Positions 12,059 to 20,874 of a DNA stretch of 64,000 nt are shown here, piece after piece. The DNA is taken from the NCBI RefSeq assembly GCF_003028415.1, contig NZ_PYSV01000007.1, positions 1-64,000 of the forward strand, given 5' to 3'. The notes under the pieces are model-generated. The model was not told the DNA's origin and ran no database searches. It saw nothing but the letters and a program-made list of their open reading frames with translations. Made by a program: the position numbers and the translations under genes. How positions within the stretch are numbered: position 1 is the first letter of the stretch; every line of letters begins with the position of its first letter. This DNA comes from Deinococcus arcticus. Its GTDB lineage: Bacteria; Deinococcota; Deinococci; Deinococcales; Deinococcaceae.

Positions 12059-13381
12059 GTGAGTTCGCGCACTGGCCTGTCCGACACCATCGCTGCCATT
12101 GCCACTGCGCCGGGCAGCGCGGGCGTGGGGATCGTGCGGGTGAGTGGCCCGCAGGCGCTGGCGGTGGCCGACGGGTTGTTCCGGGGGCGGCGCGTGCCTT
12201 CGGCCACACCCGGGGGCCGCTTTCTGTTCGGGCATTTTCTGGACAGTGCGGGCGAGGTGCTGGACGAGGGCCTGTGTCTGGTGTTCCGTGCGCCGCGCTC
12301 CTTTACGGGCGAGGACGTGGCCGAGTTTCAGACCCACGGCAGCCCCGCTGTGCTGGCCGGGGTCCTGTCGGGGGCGCTGGCTCTGGGCGCCCGGCCTGCG
12401 CGCCCCGGGGAATTTACCCTGCGCGCCTACCTGCACGGCCGCCTGGACCTGACCCAGGCCGAGGCGGTGCTGCACCTGGTGGACGCCCAGACCGACGCCG
12501 CCCGGCGGCAGGCCAGCCTGGGCCTGAGCGGCGCCCTGCGCGGGCGGGTGCAGCGCGTGAGCGCCCAGGTGACCCGCACCCTGGCCGCCGTGCAGGCCCT
12601 GCTGGACTATCCCGAAGAGGGCGTGCCCGAGGAAGACCGCGCCGCGCCACTGGCCCAGGCCGAGCGCGAGTTGCAGGACCTGGTGCGCACCGCCCACGCC
12701 GGGCGCCTGGCCACGCGCGGCGCCCGGCTGGCCCTGATTGGCCGCCCCAACGCGGGCAAAAGCAGCCTGCTCAACGCCCTGGTGGGCTACGAACGCTCCA
12801 TTGTGACGCCGCTGCCCGGCACCACCCGCGACTATCTGGAAGCTGGCCTGGAACTGGCCGGGGTGCCAGTGACGCTGGTGGACACGGCCGGCATCCGCGA
12901 GACCGGGGACCAGATCGAGGCGGCGGGCGTGCAACAGGCCCGCCAGTTGGCGGAGGCCGCCGATCTGGTGCTGGTGCTGGAAGACGGCAGCCGCCCCCGC
13001 GAGCCCCTGGACGCCGAGTTGCCCGCTGGGGGCCGCGTGCTGCGCCTGCGCACCAAGGCCGACCTGACCGTGGCCTGGACCGACCCACAGGCCCTGGACG
13101 TGAGCGCCGTGACCGGCCAGGGCCTGCCCGAACTGCGCGCGGCCATTGGGGCGGCCCTGCTGGGCGACGCCGCCCGGGGCGAAGCGTGGCTGACCACCGA
13201 GCGCCAGGCCGACGCCGCCCGCCGCGCGCTGGCCCACATCCAGGCCGCCCAGACCCTTCCCGACGATCTGGCCAGTTATGAGCTGGAAGAAGCCCTGCAG
13301 GCCCTGGCCGAGCTGACCGGCCAGGACGTGCAGGAGGACGTGGTGGACGCGGTGTTCCGGAATTTCTGTGTGGGGAAGTGA
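12059..13381 (+). CDS. mnmE: tRNA uridine-5-carboxymethylaminomethyl(34) synthesis GTPase MnmE
   Basis: 440 residues. With MnmG it modifies the wobble uridine of several tRNAs using folate-derived carbon. An N-terminal folate-binding domain ([22 protein letters not shown]) is followed by helices, then a G domain inserted at about residues 220-370 with [14 protein letters not shown] (G1) and DTAGIRET (G3). It ends with the family's catalytic C-terminus FCVGK. The stop TGA lies in the first bases of a repeat B copy (GTGATACGG), so the repeat inserted at the very end of the gene. mnmG is not in the window. Confidence 0.96.
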   Translation: MSSRTGLSDTIAAIATAPGSAGVGIVRVSGPQALAVADGLFRGRRVPSATPGGRFLFGHFLDSAGEVLDEGLCLVFRAPRSFTGEDVAEFQTHGSPAVLAGVLSGALALGARPARPGEFTLRAYLHGRLDLTQAEAVLHLVDAQTDAARRQASLGLSGALRGRVQRVSAQVTRTLAAVQALLDYPEEGVPEEDRAAPLAQAERELQDLVRTAHAGRLATRGARLALIGRPNAGKSSLLNALVGYERSIVTPLPGTTRDYLEAGLELAGVPVTLVDTAGIRETGDQIEAAGVQQARQLAEAADLVLVLEDGSRPREPLDAELPAGGRVLRLRTKADLTVAWTDPQALDVSAVTGQGLPELRAAIGAALLGDAARGEAWLTTERQADAARRALAHIQAAQTLPDDLASYELEEALQALAELTGQDVQEDVVDAVFRNFCVGK

Positions 13382-13541
13382 TACGGACTGCCGTTCATTT
13401 CCGGAGCATCCGGGAAGAAGGGGGATGTTCCCCGCCTTCGGCGCTGTTCCAGCCCAATTCCCGGAAATCCGCATCTTTTCCTGCTCTGCTGCGCAGCTCT
13501 TCGAGTCCCTTCGGTCGAAAAAATTCCGTAACCCGTATGAG
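13378..13541 (-). repeat. dispersed repeat family B, copy B2
   Basis: 164 bp on the minus strand, matching B4 (49131-49294) over its length, with the same terminal words (CTCATACGGG start, GTCCGTATCAC end). Its middle holds GAGCTGCGCAGCAGAGCAGG, a word otherwise found in family A elements, so the copy is a mosaic. It overlaps the mnmE stop codon by 4 bases. Confidence 0.8.
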
Positions 13542-13543
13542 GG

Positions 13544-13630
13544 GTTGTCGGACGTAGGGTGTGGGTTGTAGGAAAAGATGAGGGGCAGGCCCAGCAATGC
13601 GGCCCGCCCTCTTTTCCTACGTCCGACAAC
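13544..13630. terminator. bidirectional terminator with two competing stems, mnmE/ychF
   Basis: 13544-13558 is an exact inverted repeat of 13616-13630 (15 bp). Inside, 13569-13577 pairs with 13611-13619 (9 bp) and uses some of the same bases, so the two forms partly exclude each other. It lies between the convergent mnmE and ychF. Confidence 0.6.
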
Positions 13631-13646
13631 CCACAGCCCACAACCC

Positions 13647-14744
<1,098 letters not shown>

Positions 14745-14912
14745 GGTTTCACGACTCCTTCTCCCGCCCGGCAGGGCAGGGCAACCCTGTCAGTGTACGG
14801 GATGACGGCGCGGGGGCCGGGCCGAAGGCCCCACCTGAACACTGGCCGAGACCACCGTTCGCGCCGCAGTCTGGAGACGGAAGCCAGCCGCAGCGTGAAC
14901 GGGCCCTCTGCC

Positions 14913-14956
14913 TAAGTCACTCGCTGCCAAGCCCCCGATCAACAGCGAGCGACTTA
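14913..14956 (-). repeat. 44-nt hairpin derivative of repeat family A
   Basis: 14913-14926 and 14943-14956 are inverted repeats (13 of 14 bp) ending in TAAGTC on both strands. The 16-nt loop contains CCAAGCCCCCGATCAA, as in A3. It looks like a family A element reduced to its end. On the minus strand its last three bases are the TAA stop of the methyltransferase gene. Confidence 0.7.
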
Positions 14957-15694
14957 GTCCGGGCGCTGGGCGTCCAGCAGCAGGGTCTGCGGCACCTGCG
15001 ACAGCAGGCCCACCGGGGCACTGGTCACCTCATACAGGCCGCGCAGGGTCAAACCGGCGGCCAGCAGGTCGTTGACCAGCGTGGAGAGTGTGCGGTGGTG
15101 GGCCCCCAGGCGACCGCGCACCCCGCTGCCACCCGAATGCCAGGGGCCTTCCTGGGCATAGGCCTGAATGCGGTAGGCGAGGCGCCTTCCGGTGTCGTCC
15201 AGGAGAAACCGGGGCGCCCGCTCTTCATGAAAGGGCGTCTCGAAGCAGGGGTGCAGCAGCGACAACAGGAACCGGCCCCCCGGCACCAGCACGCGCGCTG
15301 TGGCCTGAAACAAGGCGCGGTGGTCGGCAATGTCCATCAGGGCCAGCTTGGACACTGCCACGTCCACCGAGGCGTCGGGGATGGTGGCCAGTGTCTGCGC
15401 GTCGTCTACCCGGAAACTCAGGCGAGGATCGTCGGCGCGCTTGGTGGCCACCTCAATCAGTGCGGGCGCCAGATCAATGCCCAGCACCGAAGCCGGTCCG
15501 AACGTACACAGGCGCCGGGCCAGGTGGCCTTCCCCGCAGGCGATGTCCAGCACGCAGGCGCCGGACAGGTCTGGGCCCAGCAGCTCGTCATACCGTTCCA
15601 GCAGCGGGTGCCAGAAGCTGCCCGGGTCAGCCAGCAACCGGTCCACGAACGCCACGTAAAAATCCGCCACCGCGTCGTAGGCCGGTACGGTCAC
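14954..15694 (-). CDS. class I SAM-dependent methyltransferase
   Basis: 246 residues from the GTG at 15694. The Rossmann motif VLDIACGEGHLARRL binds S-adenosylmethionine, with the acidic residue in LGIDLAPALIEVA and post-motif VPGGRFLLSLLHPCF. Substrate unknown; small-molecule methyltransferases of this type (methyltransf_11/25) act on many targets. An in-frame ATG at 15736 would overlap the upstream gene by 38 nt; GTG 15694, 4 nt past that gene's stop, is preferred because it gives the family-like start MTVPAYDAVADFYV. The gene follows carboxynorspermidine synthase, so coupling is likely. Its stop is provided by a repeat hairpin. Confidence 0.85.
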   Translation of the reverse strand: MTVPAYDAVADFYVAFVDRLLADPGSFWHPLLERYDELLGPDLSGACVLDIACGEGHLARRLCTFGPASVLGIDLAPALIEVATKRADDPRLSFRVDDAQTLATIPDASVDVAVSKLALMDIADHRALFQATARVLVPGGRFLLSLLHPCFETPFHEERAPRFLLDDTGRRLAYRIQAYAQEGPWHSGGSGVRGRLGAHHRTLSTLVNDLLAAGLTLRGLYEVTSAPVGLLSQVPQTLLLDAQRPD

Positions 15695-15698
15695 CCCC

Positions 15699-16916
15699 TC
15701 AGTCCTTGACCAGCTCAATGCCGGCCAGTTCGTCAATGGGCAGGCCCCACTCGTTCATGGCGGCGAAGAAGGGATCGGGGTCCAGCTGCTCCACGTTCCA
15801 CACGCCGGGCTGCAGCCAGTCGCCGCGCAGCATCAGCATGGCGCCAATCATGGCGGGCACGCCCGTGGTGTAGCTCACGCCCTGCGCCTGCACCTCGCGG
15901 TAGCACTCGGTGTGGTCCTTGACGTTGTAAATGAAGTGCACCTTGGGCTGGCCGTCCTTGCCGGTGCCCTTGGCCTGCACGCCAATACAGGTCTGGCCGG
16001 TGTAGCCCGCCGCCAGCGACTCGGGGGCCGGCAGCACCGCTTTCAGGAACTCAATAGGCGCAATCTTCTGGCCCCGGAAGTCAATCGGCTCAATGGAGGT
16101 CATGCCAATGCCCTCAAGGACGTTCAGGTGCTTGATGTACGCTTCCCCAAAGGTCATCCAGAAGCGGGCGCGCTTGATGGTGGGGAAGTGCTTGACCAGC
16201 GATTCCAGCTCCTCGTGGTACAGAACAAAGCTCTTGCGGGTGGCCACCTTGGGGTAATAGATGTCCTGGGAGATTTCCAGCGGCTGGGTTTCCACCCACT
16301 GCCCGTTTTCCCAGTAGCGGCCGTTCGCCGTGATTTCGCGGATGTTGATTTCCGGGTTGAAGTTGGTGGCAAACGCCTTGCCGTGGTTGCCGTTGTTGCA
16401 GTCCACGATGTCCAGGTAATGAATCTCCTGGAAGTGGTGCTTGGCATGGTAGGCGGTAAACGCCTGGGTGGCGCCGGGGTCGAAGCCGCAGCCCAGCAGC
16501 GCCATCAGCCCCTTTTCCCTGAAGCGGTCCTGGTAGGCCCACTGCCAGGAGTATTCGAACTTCGCCACGTCCTTGGGCTCGTAGTTGGCGGTGTCCAGGT
16601 AGTGCACGCCGGTTTCCAGGCAGGCGTCCATGATGGTCAGGTCCTGGTAGGGCAGCGCGAGGTTGATGACCACCGCAGGCCCGAAGCCACGAATCAACGC
16701 CACCAGTTCCGGCACGTTGTCGGCGTCTACGGTGGCGGTCGTGAATGCCGTCTTGCTGTGCGGCATGTGTTCTTTGATCTCGGCCACGATCTTGTCGGCC
16801 TTGCTCACCGTCCGGGTGGCGATCAGCACCTCCGTGAAGACGCTGTCGTTCTGGGCACACTTCTTGGCAGTGACGTTGGCCACGCCGCCGGCTCCGATGA
16901 TGATGACCTTGCTCAT
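15699..16916 (-). CDS. carboxynorspermidine synthase / saccharopine dehydrogenase-family protein
   Basis: 405 residues. N-terminal NAD(P) binding motif IIGAGGVANVTAKKC and the LYS9-like fold. It matches the carboxynorspermidine (carboxyspermidine) dehydrogenase clade, which couples aspartate semialdehyde with a diamine in an alternative polyamine route; this clade is about 400 residues and starts MSKVIIIGAGGVA. The decarboxylase partner NspC is not in the window. The start is leaderless. A lysine-pathway saccharopine enzyme is the alternative reading. Confidence 0.85.
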   Translation of the reverse strand: MSKVIIIGAGGVANVTAKKCAQNDSVFTEVLIATRTVSKADKIVAEIKEHMPHSKTAFTTATVDADNVPELVALIRGFGPAVVINLALPYQDLTIMDACLETGVHYLDTANYEPKDVAKFEYSWQWAYQDRFREKGLMALLGCGFDPGATQAFTAYHAKHHFQEIHYLDIVDCNNGNHGKAFATNFNPEINIREITANGRYWENGQWVETQPLEISQDIYYPKVATRKSFVLYHEELESLVKHFPTIKRARFWMTFGEAYIKHLNVLEGIGMTSIEPIDFRGQKIAPIEFLKAVLPAPESLAAGYTGQTCIGVQAKGTGKDGQPKVHFIYNVKDHTECYREVQAQGVSYTTGVPAMIGAMLMLRGDWLQPGVWNVEQLDPDPFFAAMNEWGLPIDELAGIELVKD

Positions 16917-16923
16917 GGGGTGC

Positions 16924-16929
16924 AGTGTA
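16924..16929 (-). promoter_or_regulatory. -10 box TACACT (leaderless start of 16916 gene)
   Basis: On the minus strand TACACT ends 7 nt before the ATG. With the opposite box at 16960 it forms a 56-nt divergent promoter region. Confidence 0.6.
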
Positions 16930-16959
16930 CCGTGAGGCTTCCGGCCGGGGCAGGCGCGC

Positions 16960-16965
16960 TAGGCT
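16960..16965 (+). promoter_or_regulatory. -10 box TAGGCT (leaderless start of 16973 gene)
   Basis: TAGGCT ends 7 nt before the GTG at 16973. Confidence 0.55.
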
Positions 16966-16972
16966 GGCCGCT

Positions 16973-17377
16973 GTGAGCAAGCGCCGCCGCCCCGCCCCGT
17001 CCCCGCCGCCGTCCCCGGCCGCCGCTGGTCCGGCGGGCCGCCGCGACCTGCGCGAGGTGACGCCCGAGATGCGCGCCCGCACCCAGCGCACCTTCGTGGC
17101 CATTCTGGTGGGCTTTTTTGCCCTGATTGGCCTGATGGTGGCCACCCTGTCCTGGCAGGGCCGCGCGGTGCGCGACTACGCGGTGCGGGTGGCGGGCGCC
17201 GTGCAGGCCACCCAGCCCTCGCCCCAGCTGAGCTACACCCAGCCCTGCACCCAGGCGCTTTCCGAACCGCTGCCACGCGGCGCCGAAGCCTGCACGGTGA
17301 CCGTGGAAGGTGGCCGGGTGACGGTCACGGTCACCGTTCAGGGCGAGCGGCAGTACCGGGTGACCCGGCCTGAATAA
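16973..17377 (+). CDS. small single-pass membrane protein, function unknown
   Basis: 134 residues from the GTG. A basic, Pro/Ala-rich cytoplasmic head (KRRRPAPSPPPSP) precedes one membrane helix (FVAILVGFFALIGLMVATLSW, split here only in description) at about residues 41-61. An extracytoplasmic domain follows with two Cys that may pair (TQPCTQAL and EACTVTV). The start is set by the leaderless -10 box. No family recognised. Confidence 0.7.
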   Translation: MSKRRRPAPSPPPSPAAAGPAGRRDLREVTPEMRARTQRTFVAILVGFFALIGLMVATLSWQGRAVRDYAVRVAGAVQATQPSPQLSYTQPCTQALSEPLPRGAEACTVTVEGGRVTVTVTVQGERQYRVTRPE

Positions 17378-17389
17378 CGCGGGTCGCCC

Positions 17390-17671
17390 TCAGCGGTCTC
17401 CGCTTCTGCGAAACAGCGCGTTGACCCTGGCACGCGGCGCCAGCGCTCCGGTCAGGGCGTCCAGCACTTCGGCCACGGTCAGGGTGAACACCCCCGCCTC
17501 GCCCCGGTCGGCCGCTGTGCCAGGCGGCCCCGGTGATGGGGGCGTGGCCCAGGAGCATACTGGTGGGTTCGTGGGGGCGGGTGCGGGACAGCCGGCGCTG
17601 GCCAGCAGCAGAAGGAAGGGTGGCCATGGCGCCAGGGAGAGGCGGGGCGGCGTGCCCCGCCTGGGCTTCAT
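17390..17671 (-). CDS. short predicted lipoprotein
   Basis: 93 residues. A hydrophobic N-terminus leads to lipobox LASAGC around residue 28, followed by a Pro-rich stretch. Neither a ribosome binding site nor a close -10 box was seen, so the start is uncertain and the gene itself is only moderately supported. The opposite strand in this interval has an open frame without any recognisable feature. Confidence 0.45.
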   Translation of the reverse strand: MKPRRGTPPRLSLAPWPPFLLLLASAGCPAPAPTNPPVCSWATPPSPGPPGTAADRGEAGVFTLTVAEVLDALTGALAPRARVNALFRRSGDR

Positions 17672-17763
17672 GACGCAGCCGCTCCGCCCTCATGTGGCCT
17701 GCGGGCGGGTGCGGGGCTTGGGCTGCGTTCCGGTTCTGCCCTGGCCGGAGCCGGGTGGGCCCA

Positions 17764-17769
17764 TACTCT
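17764..17769 (+). promoter_or_regulatory. -10 box TACTCT of the 17778-21878 operon
   Basis: TACTCT ends 8 nt before the ATG of the first gene; likely the only promoter of the four-gene operon because all later genes overlap. Confidence 0.55.
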
Positions 17770-17777
17770 GAAGTCAG

Positions 17778-18743
17778 ATGCGAGTGCTTGTGACCGGCGC
17801 AACGGGTTTCCTGGGCGGTGAGATCGCCCGCCGTCTGGCGGCCCAGGGCCATGAGGTGCGCGGCCTGGGCCGGGACGCCGGGCGGGGCGCGTGGCTGGCG
17901 CAGGCCGGGGTGCGCTTTGTGCCCGCCGACCTGCGCGCCGCCGACTGGCCCGAATTGCTGCGCGGCGTGGACGGGGTGGTGCACGCGGCGGCCCGCTCCA
18001 CCCTGTGGGGCCGCTGGGCCGATTTCGAGGCCGACAACATTCACCCCAGCCGCGAACTGGCCCGCGCCTGCGCCGCTGGCGGGCTGCGCCTCGTGCACAT
18101 CAGCACGCCCAGCGTGTACAACGCGACCGGCCACACCCGCGCGGTGCGCGAGGACACGCCCGTGGGACCCCGCTTTGACAGCCTGTATGCGCGCAGCAAG
18201 TTTCTGGCCGAGGAAGCGGTGCGCGCGGCGCTCCCCGACGCCACCCTTCTGCGGCCACGCGGCCTGTACGGGGTGGGCGACACCAGCATCGTGCCCCGGC
18301 TGGCGCGCGCCCTGCAGACCGGGCGGCTGCCGCGCCTGACCCGGGCCGAGGTCTGGACCGACCTGACCCACGTGCGCAACGCGGCCCACGCCGCAGAACT
18401 GGCTCTGGCCCGCCCGGCCCCGGGGATCTACAACGTGACCGATGGCCAGAGCCTGCCCCTGTGGGCCACCCTGGACCGGCTGGCCGACGCACTGGGCGTG
18501 CCCCGTCCGGCCCGGTTCGTGCCCGCGCGGCTGCTGGAGGGCGCGGCGCACCTGCTCGAATGGAGCGCGCGCCTGCACCCCGCCCGGCCCGAGCCCCCCC
18601 TGACGGCCAGCGGCGTGCGCCTGCTGACCCGGCCCATGACCCTGGACCTGACCCGCGCCCGCGAGCGGCTGGGGTACGCCCCGGTGGTGACCCCAGACGA
18701 GGGGCTGGCCGAGGTCCTCGCGGCTCTGCGGGGGCAGCGGTGA
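17778..18743 (+). CDS. NAD(P)-dependent epimerase/dehydratase-family (extended SDR) reductase
   Basis: 321 residues. Rossmann motif VTGATGFLGGEIARRL at the N-terminus, catalytic STPSVYN with YARSK (Tyr-x-x-x-Lys) and the late R-x-x-GLYGVGD segment, all typical of extended short-chain dehydrogenases. It resembles 3-beta-hydroxysteroid dehydrogenase/OleD-like reductases that act on beta-keto acids or similar. First gene of an overlapping operon with a metallo-hydrolase, an adenylate-forming enzyme and a ketoacyl synthase III, so it probably reduces the condensation product. That role is inferred from context. Confidence 0.85.
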   Translation: MRVLVTGATGFLGGEIARRLAAQGHEVRGLGRDAGRGAWLAQAGVRFVPADLRAADWPELLRGVDGVVHAAARSTLWGRWADFEADNIHPSRELARACAAGGLRLVHISTPSVYNATGHTRAVREDTPVGPRFDSLYARSKFLAEEAVRAALPDATLLRPRGLYGVGDTSIVPRLARALQTGRLPRLTRAEVWTDLTHVRNAAHAAELALARPAPGIYNVTDGQSLPLWATLDRLADALGVPRPARFVPARLLEGAAHLLEWSARLHPARPEPPLTASGVRLLTRPMTLDLTRARERLGYAPVVTPDEGLAEVLAALRGQR

Positions 18744-19555
18744 GCCCCGTGCGCGTGATCCCGCTGCAGGCGGGGGACTGCCTGAACCTCGCGGCGATCA
18801 CCGAGCGCGGGGCCCCGTGGCGCGTGCAGGCGTACCCGGCGGGCTTTGCGCTGCTGCTGCACCCGCTGCATGGCCCGGTGCTGTTCGATACCGGTTACGG
18901 CGCCCCCGCGCTGCAGGCCATGCGCCGCTGGCCGGGCGTGCTGTACGGCCTGGTGACCCCGGTGCGGCTGCGCCCGCAGGACACCGCCCGCGCTCAGCTG
19001 GCCGTGATGGGGTTCGCGCCGCAGGAGGTGCGCCACATCATCGTCTCGCACCTGCACGCCGACCATGTGGGGGGCCTGCGCGACTTTCCGCACGCCACCT
19101 TTCACCTGGACCGCGCCGCCTACGAGCCGCTGCGCCCACTGCGGGGCCTGAAGGCCGTGCGCCGCGCCTTTTTGCCCGAAACCCTGCCCGGCGATTTCGA
19201 GGCCCGCGCCCGCTGGCTCACCTTTCAGGCGGCCCCAGCTGAACTGGCGCCCTTCTCCCAGGTGGCCGACGTGTTCGGGGACGGCTCGGTGTGGGCCGCG
19301 CCACTGCCTGGCCACGCGCCCGGCATGGTGGGCCTGCTGGTCCCCGAGGCCCGGGGCCTGACCGTGCTGGCCGCCGACGCCGCCTGGAGCGTGCGCGCCG
19401 CCCGCGAGGTGCACCCGCCCCACCCGCTGGCCCGAGCCGCCTTTTTCGACCCGGCGCAGGAGGAGGCCAGTGGGGCCCGGTTGCGCGCCTTTCTGAAGGC
19501 CCATCCCGGCGCACGCGTTCAGGTGAGCCACGACGCCCCGGAGAGCTGGCCATGA
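18740..19555 (+). CDS. MBL-fold metallo-hydrolase
   Basis: 271 residues. The metal-binding motif SHLHADHVGG is at residues 103-112 (His104, His106, Asp108, His109). Later metal ligands lie in PGHAPGM and the VSHDAP end. Such enzymes hydrolyse thioesters, lactones or similar; AHL-lactonase-like members are of this size. In this operon it may release or hydrolyse the product as OleB does in olefin synthesis, though OleB is an alpha/beta hydrolase and unrelated. The GTG start overlaps the previous stop by 4 nt. Confidence 0.85.
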   Translation: MSPVRVIPLQAGDCLNLAAITERGAPWRVQAYPAGFALLLHPLHGPVLFDTGYGAPALQAMRRWPGVLYGLVTPVRLRPQDTARAQLAVMGFAPQEVRHIIVSHLHADHVGGLRDFPHATFHLDRAAYEPLRPLRGLKAVRRAFLPETLPGDFEARARWLTFQAAPAELAPFSQVADVFGDGSVWAAPLPGHAPGMVGLLVPEARGLTVLAADAAWSVRAAREVHPPHPLARAAFFDPAQEEASGARLRAFLKAHPGARVQVSHDAPESWP

Positions 19556-20874
19556 ATCCCCTGCTTGTGCTGCACGCTGCGCTGGACGATGCCCGGCTGA
19601 CCTTCCATTCGCGCGCCGCCCTGGACGCCCACCAGAACCGGCTGGCGCACGACCACCTGCGCTGGGTGGCAGCCCACAGCCCGGCGGTGGCGGCGCGCTT
19701 CCGGGCAGCGGGGCTGCCCCTGGCCCGCTGGCGCGAGTTGCCACCCACCACCAAGCCCCAGATGCTGGCCAGCTTCGACACGCTGAACACGGCGGGGGTC
19801 ACCCTGGCCCAGGCGCTGGCCACTGCCCGGCAGGCCGAGCAGACCCGTGATTTCACGCCCCGGCTGGCCACGCGGCGTGGGCCAGTCACCGTGGGGTTGT
19901 CTACCGGCACCAGCGGCACCCAGGGCGTGTTTCTGGTGGGCGAGGCCGAGCGGGCGCGCTGGGCAGGCACGGTGCTGCGCGCCCTGCTGCCCGGCGGCTG
20001 GCGCGGCCTGACCCGGCGCCACCGCGTGGCCTTTTTCCTGCGCGCCGACAGCCCGCTGTACCGCAGTGTGGGCAGCCGGCGGCTGGAGTTCCGGTTTTTC
20101 GATCTGCTGCGGCCAGTTCCCGAACTGGCCCGTGAACTGGCCGCCTTCCGCCCGACCCTGGTGGTGGGGCCGCCGGCCGTGCTGCGCGCGGTGCAGGCGG
20201 CGGGGGCCCAGGTGCAGGTCCAGCGCGTGGTCAGCGTGGCCGAGGTGCTGGAGCCCGACGACGCTGCGCCGCTGCGCGCCTGGGGCCCGGTGGTGCAGGT
20301 GTACCAGGCCACCGAGGGGCTGCTGGGGCTGCCCTGCGAACACGGCGAACTGCACCTGACGGAAGCCCACGTGCACTTTGACCTGGAAGAGGTGGGCGGC
20401 GGGCTGGTGCGCCCGGTGATCACCGATCTGCGCCGCCGCGTGCAGCCCTTCGTGCGCCACCGCCTGGACGACCTGCTGCGGCTGCACCCAGAGCCCTGCC
20501 CCTGTGGCCGCGCCGCCCGGCGGGTGGCGGCGATTGCGGGGCGTCAGGACGACGCCCTGCAGCTGCCCGGCCCCGGGGGGCAGACCGTGACCGTCTGGCC
20601 CGATTTCCTGCGCGGCGCGCTGGCCGCGCTGCCGGGCCTGCGCGACTACCGCGCCGAACAGACCGGGGCGGCGGCCCTGACCCTGGCGCTGGACCCCTGG
20701 ACCCCCGAACTGGCGGCGCAGGCCCGCGCCGGGGTAGACGCCGCCCTGCGCCGCAGCGGCGCCGACCCCGCCCGGGTGACGCTGAGCACCGCCCCGCTGC
20801 CGCCGCCGCTGCCGGGCACCAAGCGCCGCCGGGTCCACCGCCGCTGGCGCCCCCACCCAGAGGAGACCCCATGA
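19552..20874 (+). CDS. adenylate-forming enzyme related to F390 synthetase / phenylacetate-CoA ligase
   Basis: 440 residues. The Ser/Thr/Gly-rich loop VGLSTGTSGTQGVF is the adenylation P-loop (A3). QATEGLLGLPC fits the A5 motif and the R-H-R-L-D-D-L segment the A8 hinge. It matches the short CapK/PaaK-like family (COG1541 type) often named 'F390 synthetase-related' or 'putative adenylate-forming enzyme'. It should activate a carboxylic acid with ATP. Start ATG overlaps the previous stop (ATGA). With the ketoacyl synthase next to it, a fatty or aromatic acid substrate is plausible but unproven. Confidence 0.85.
   Translation: MNPLLVLHAALDDARLTFHSRAALDAHQNRLAHDHLRWVAAHSPAVAARFRAAGLPLARWRELPPTTKPQMLASFDTLNTAGVTLAQALATARQAEQTRDFTPRLATRRGPVTVGLSTGTSGTQGVFLVGEAERARWAGTVLRALLPGGWRGLTRRHRVAFFLRADSPLYRSVGSRRLEFRFFDLLRPVPELARELAAFRPTLVVGPPAVLRAVQAAGAQVQVQRVVSVAEVLEPDDAAPLRAWGPVVQVYQATEGLLGLPCEHGELHLTEAHVHFDLEEVGGGLVRPVITDLRRRVQPFVRHRLDDLLRLHPEPCPCGRAARRVAAIAGRQDDALQLPGPGGQTVTVWPDFLRGALAALPGLRDYRAEQTGAAALTLALDPWTPELAAQARAGVDAALRRSGADPARVTLSTAPLPPPLPGTKRRRVHRRWRPHPEETP

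Noticed and set aside
14913..14956. Considered as a tRNA-like or plain terminator hairpin
   Set aside because: Too short for tRNA; the ends match repeat family A, so it is treated as a repeat derivative.
17421..17771. 116-codon plus-strand frame opposite the short lipoprotein
   Set aside because: Composition is Gly/Ser/Arg noise without a start signal; the minus strand has a lipobox.
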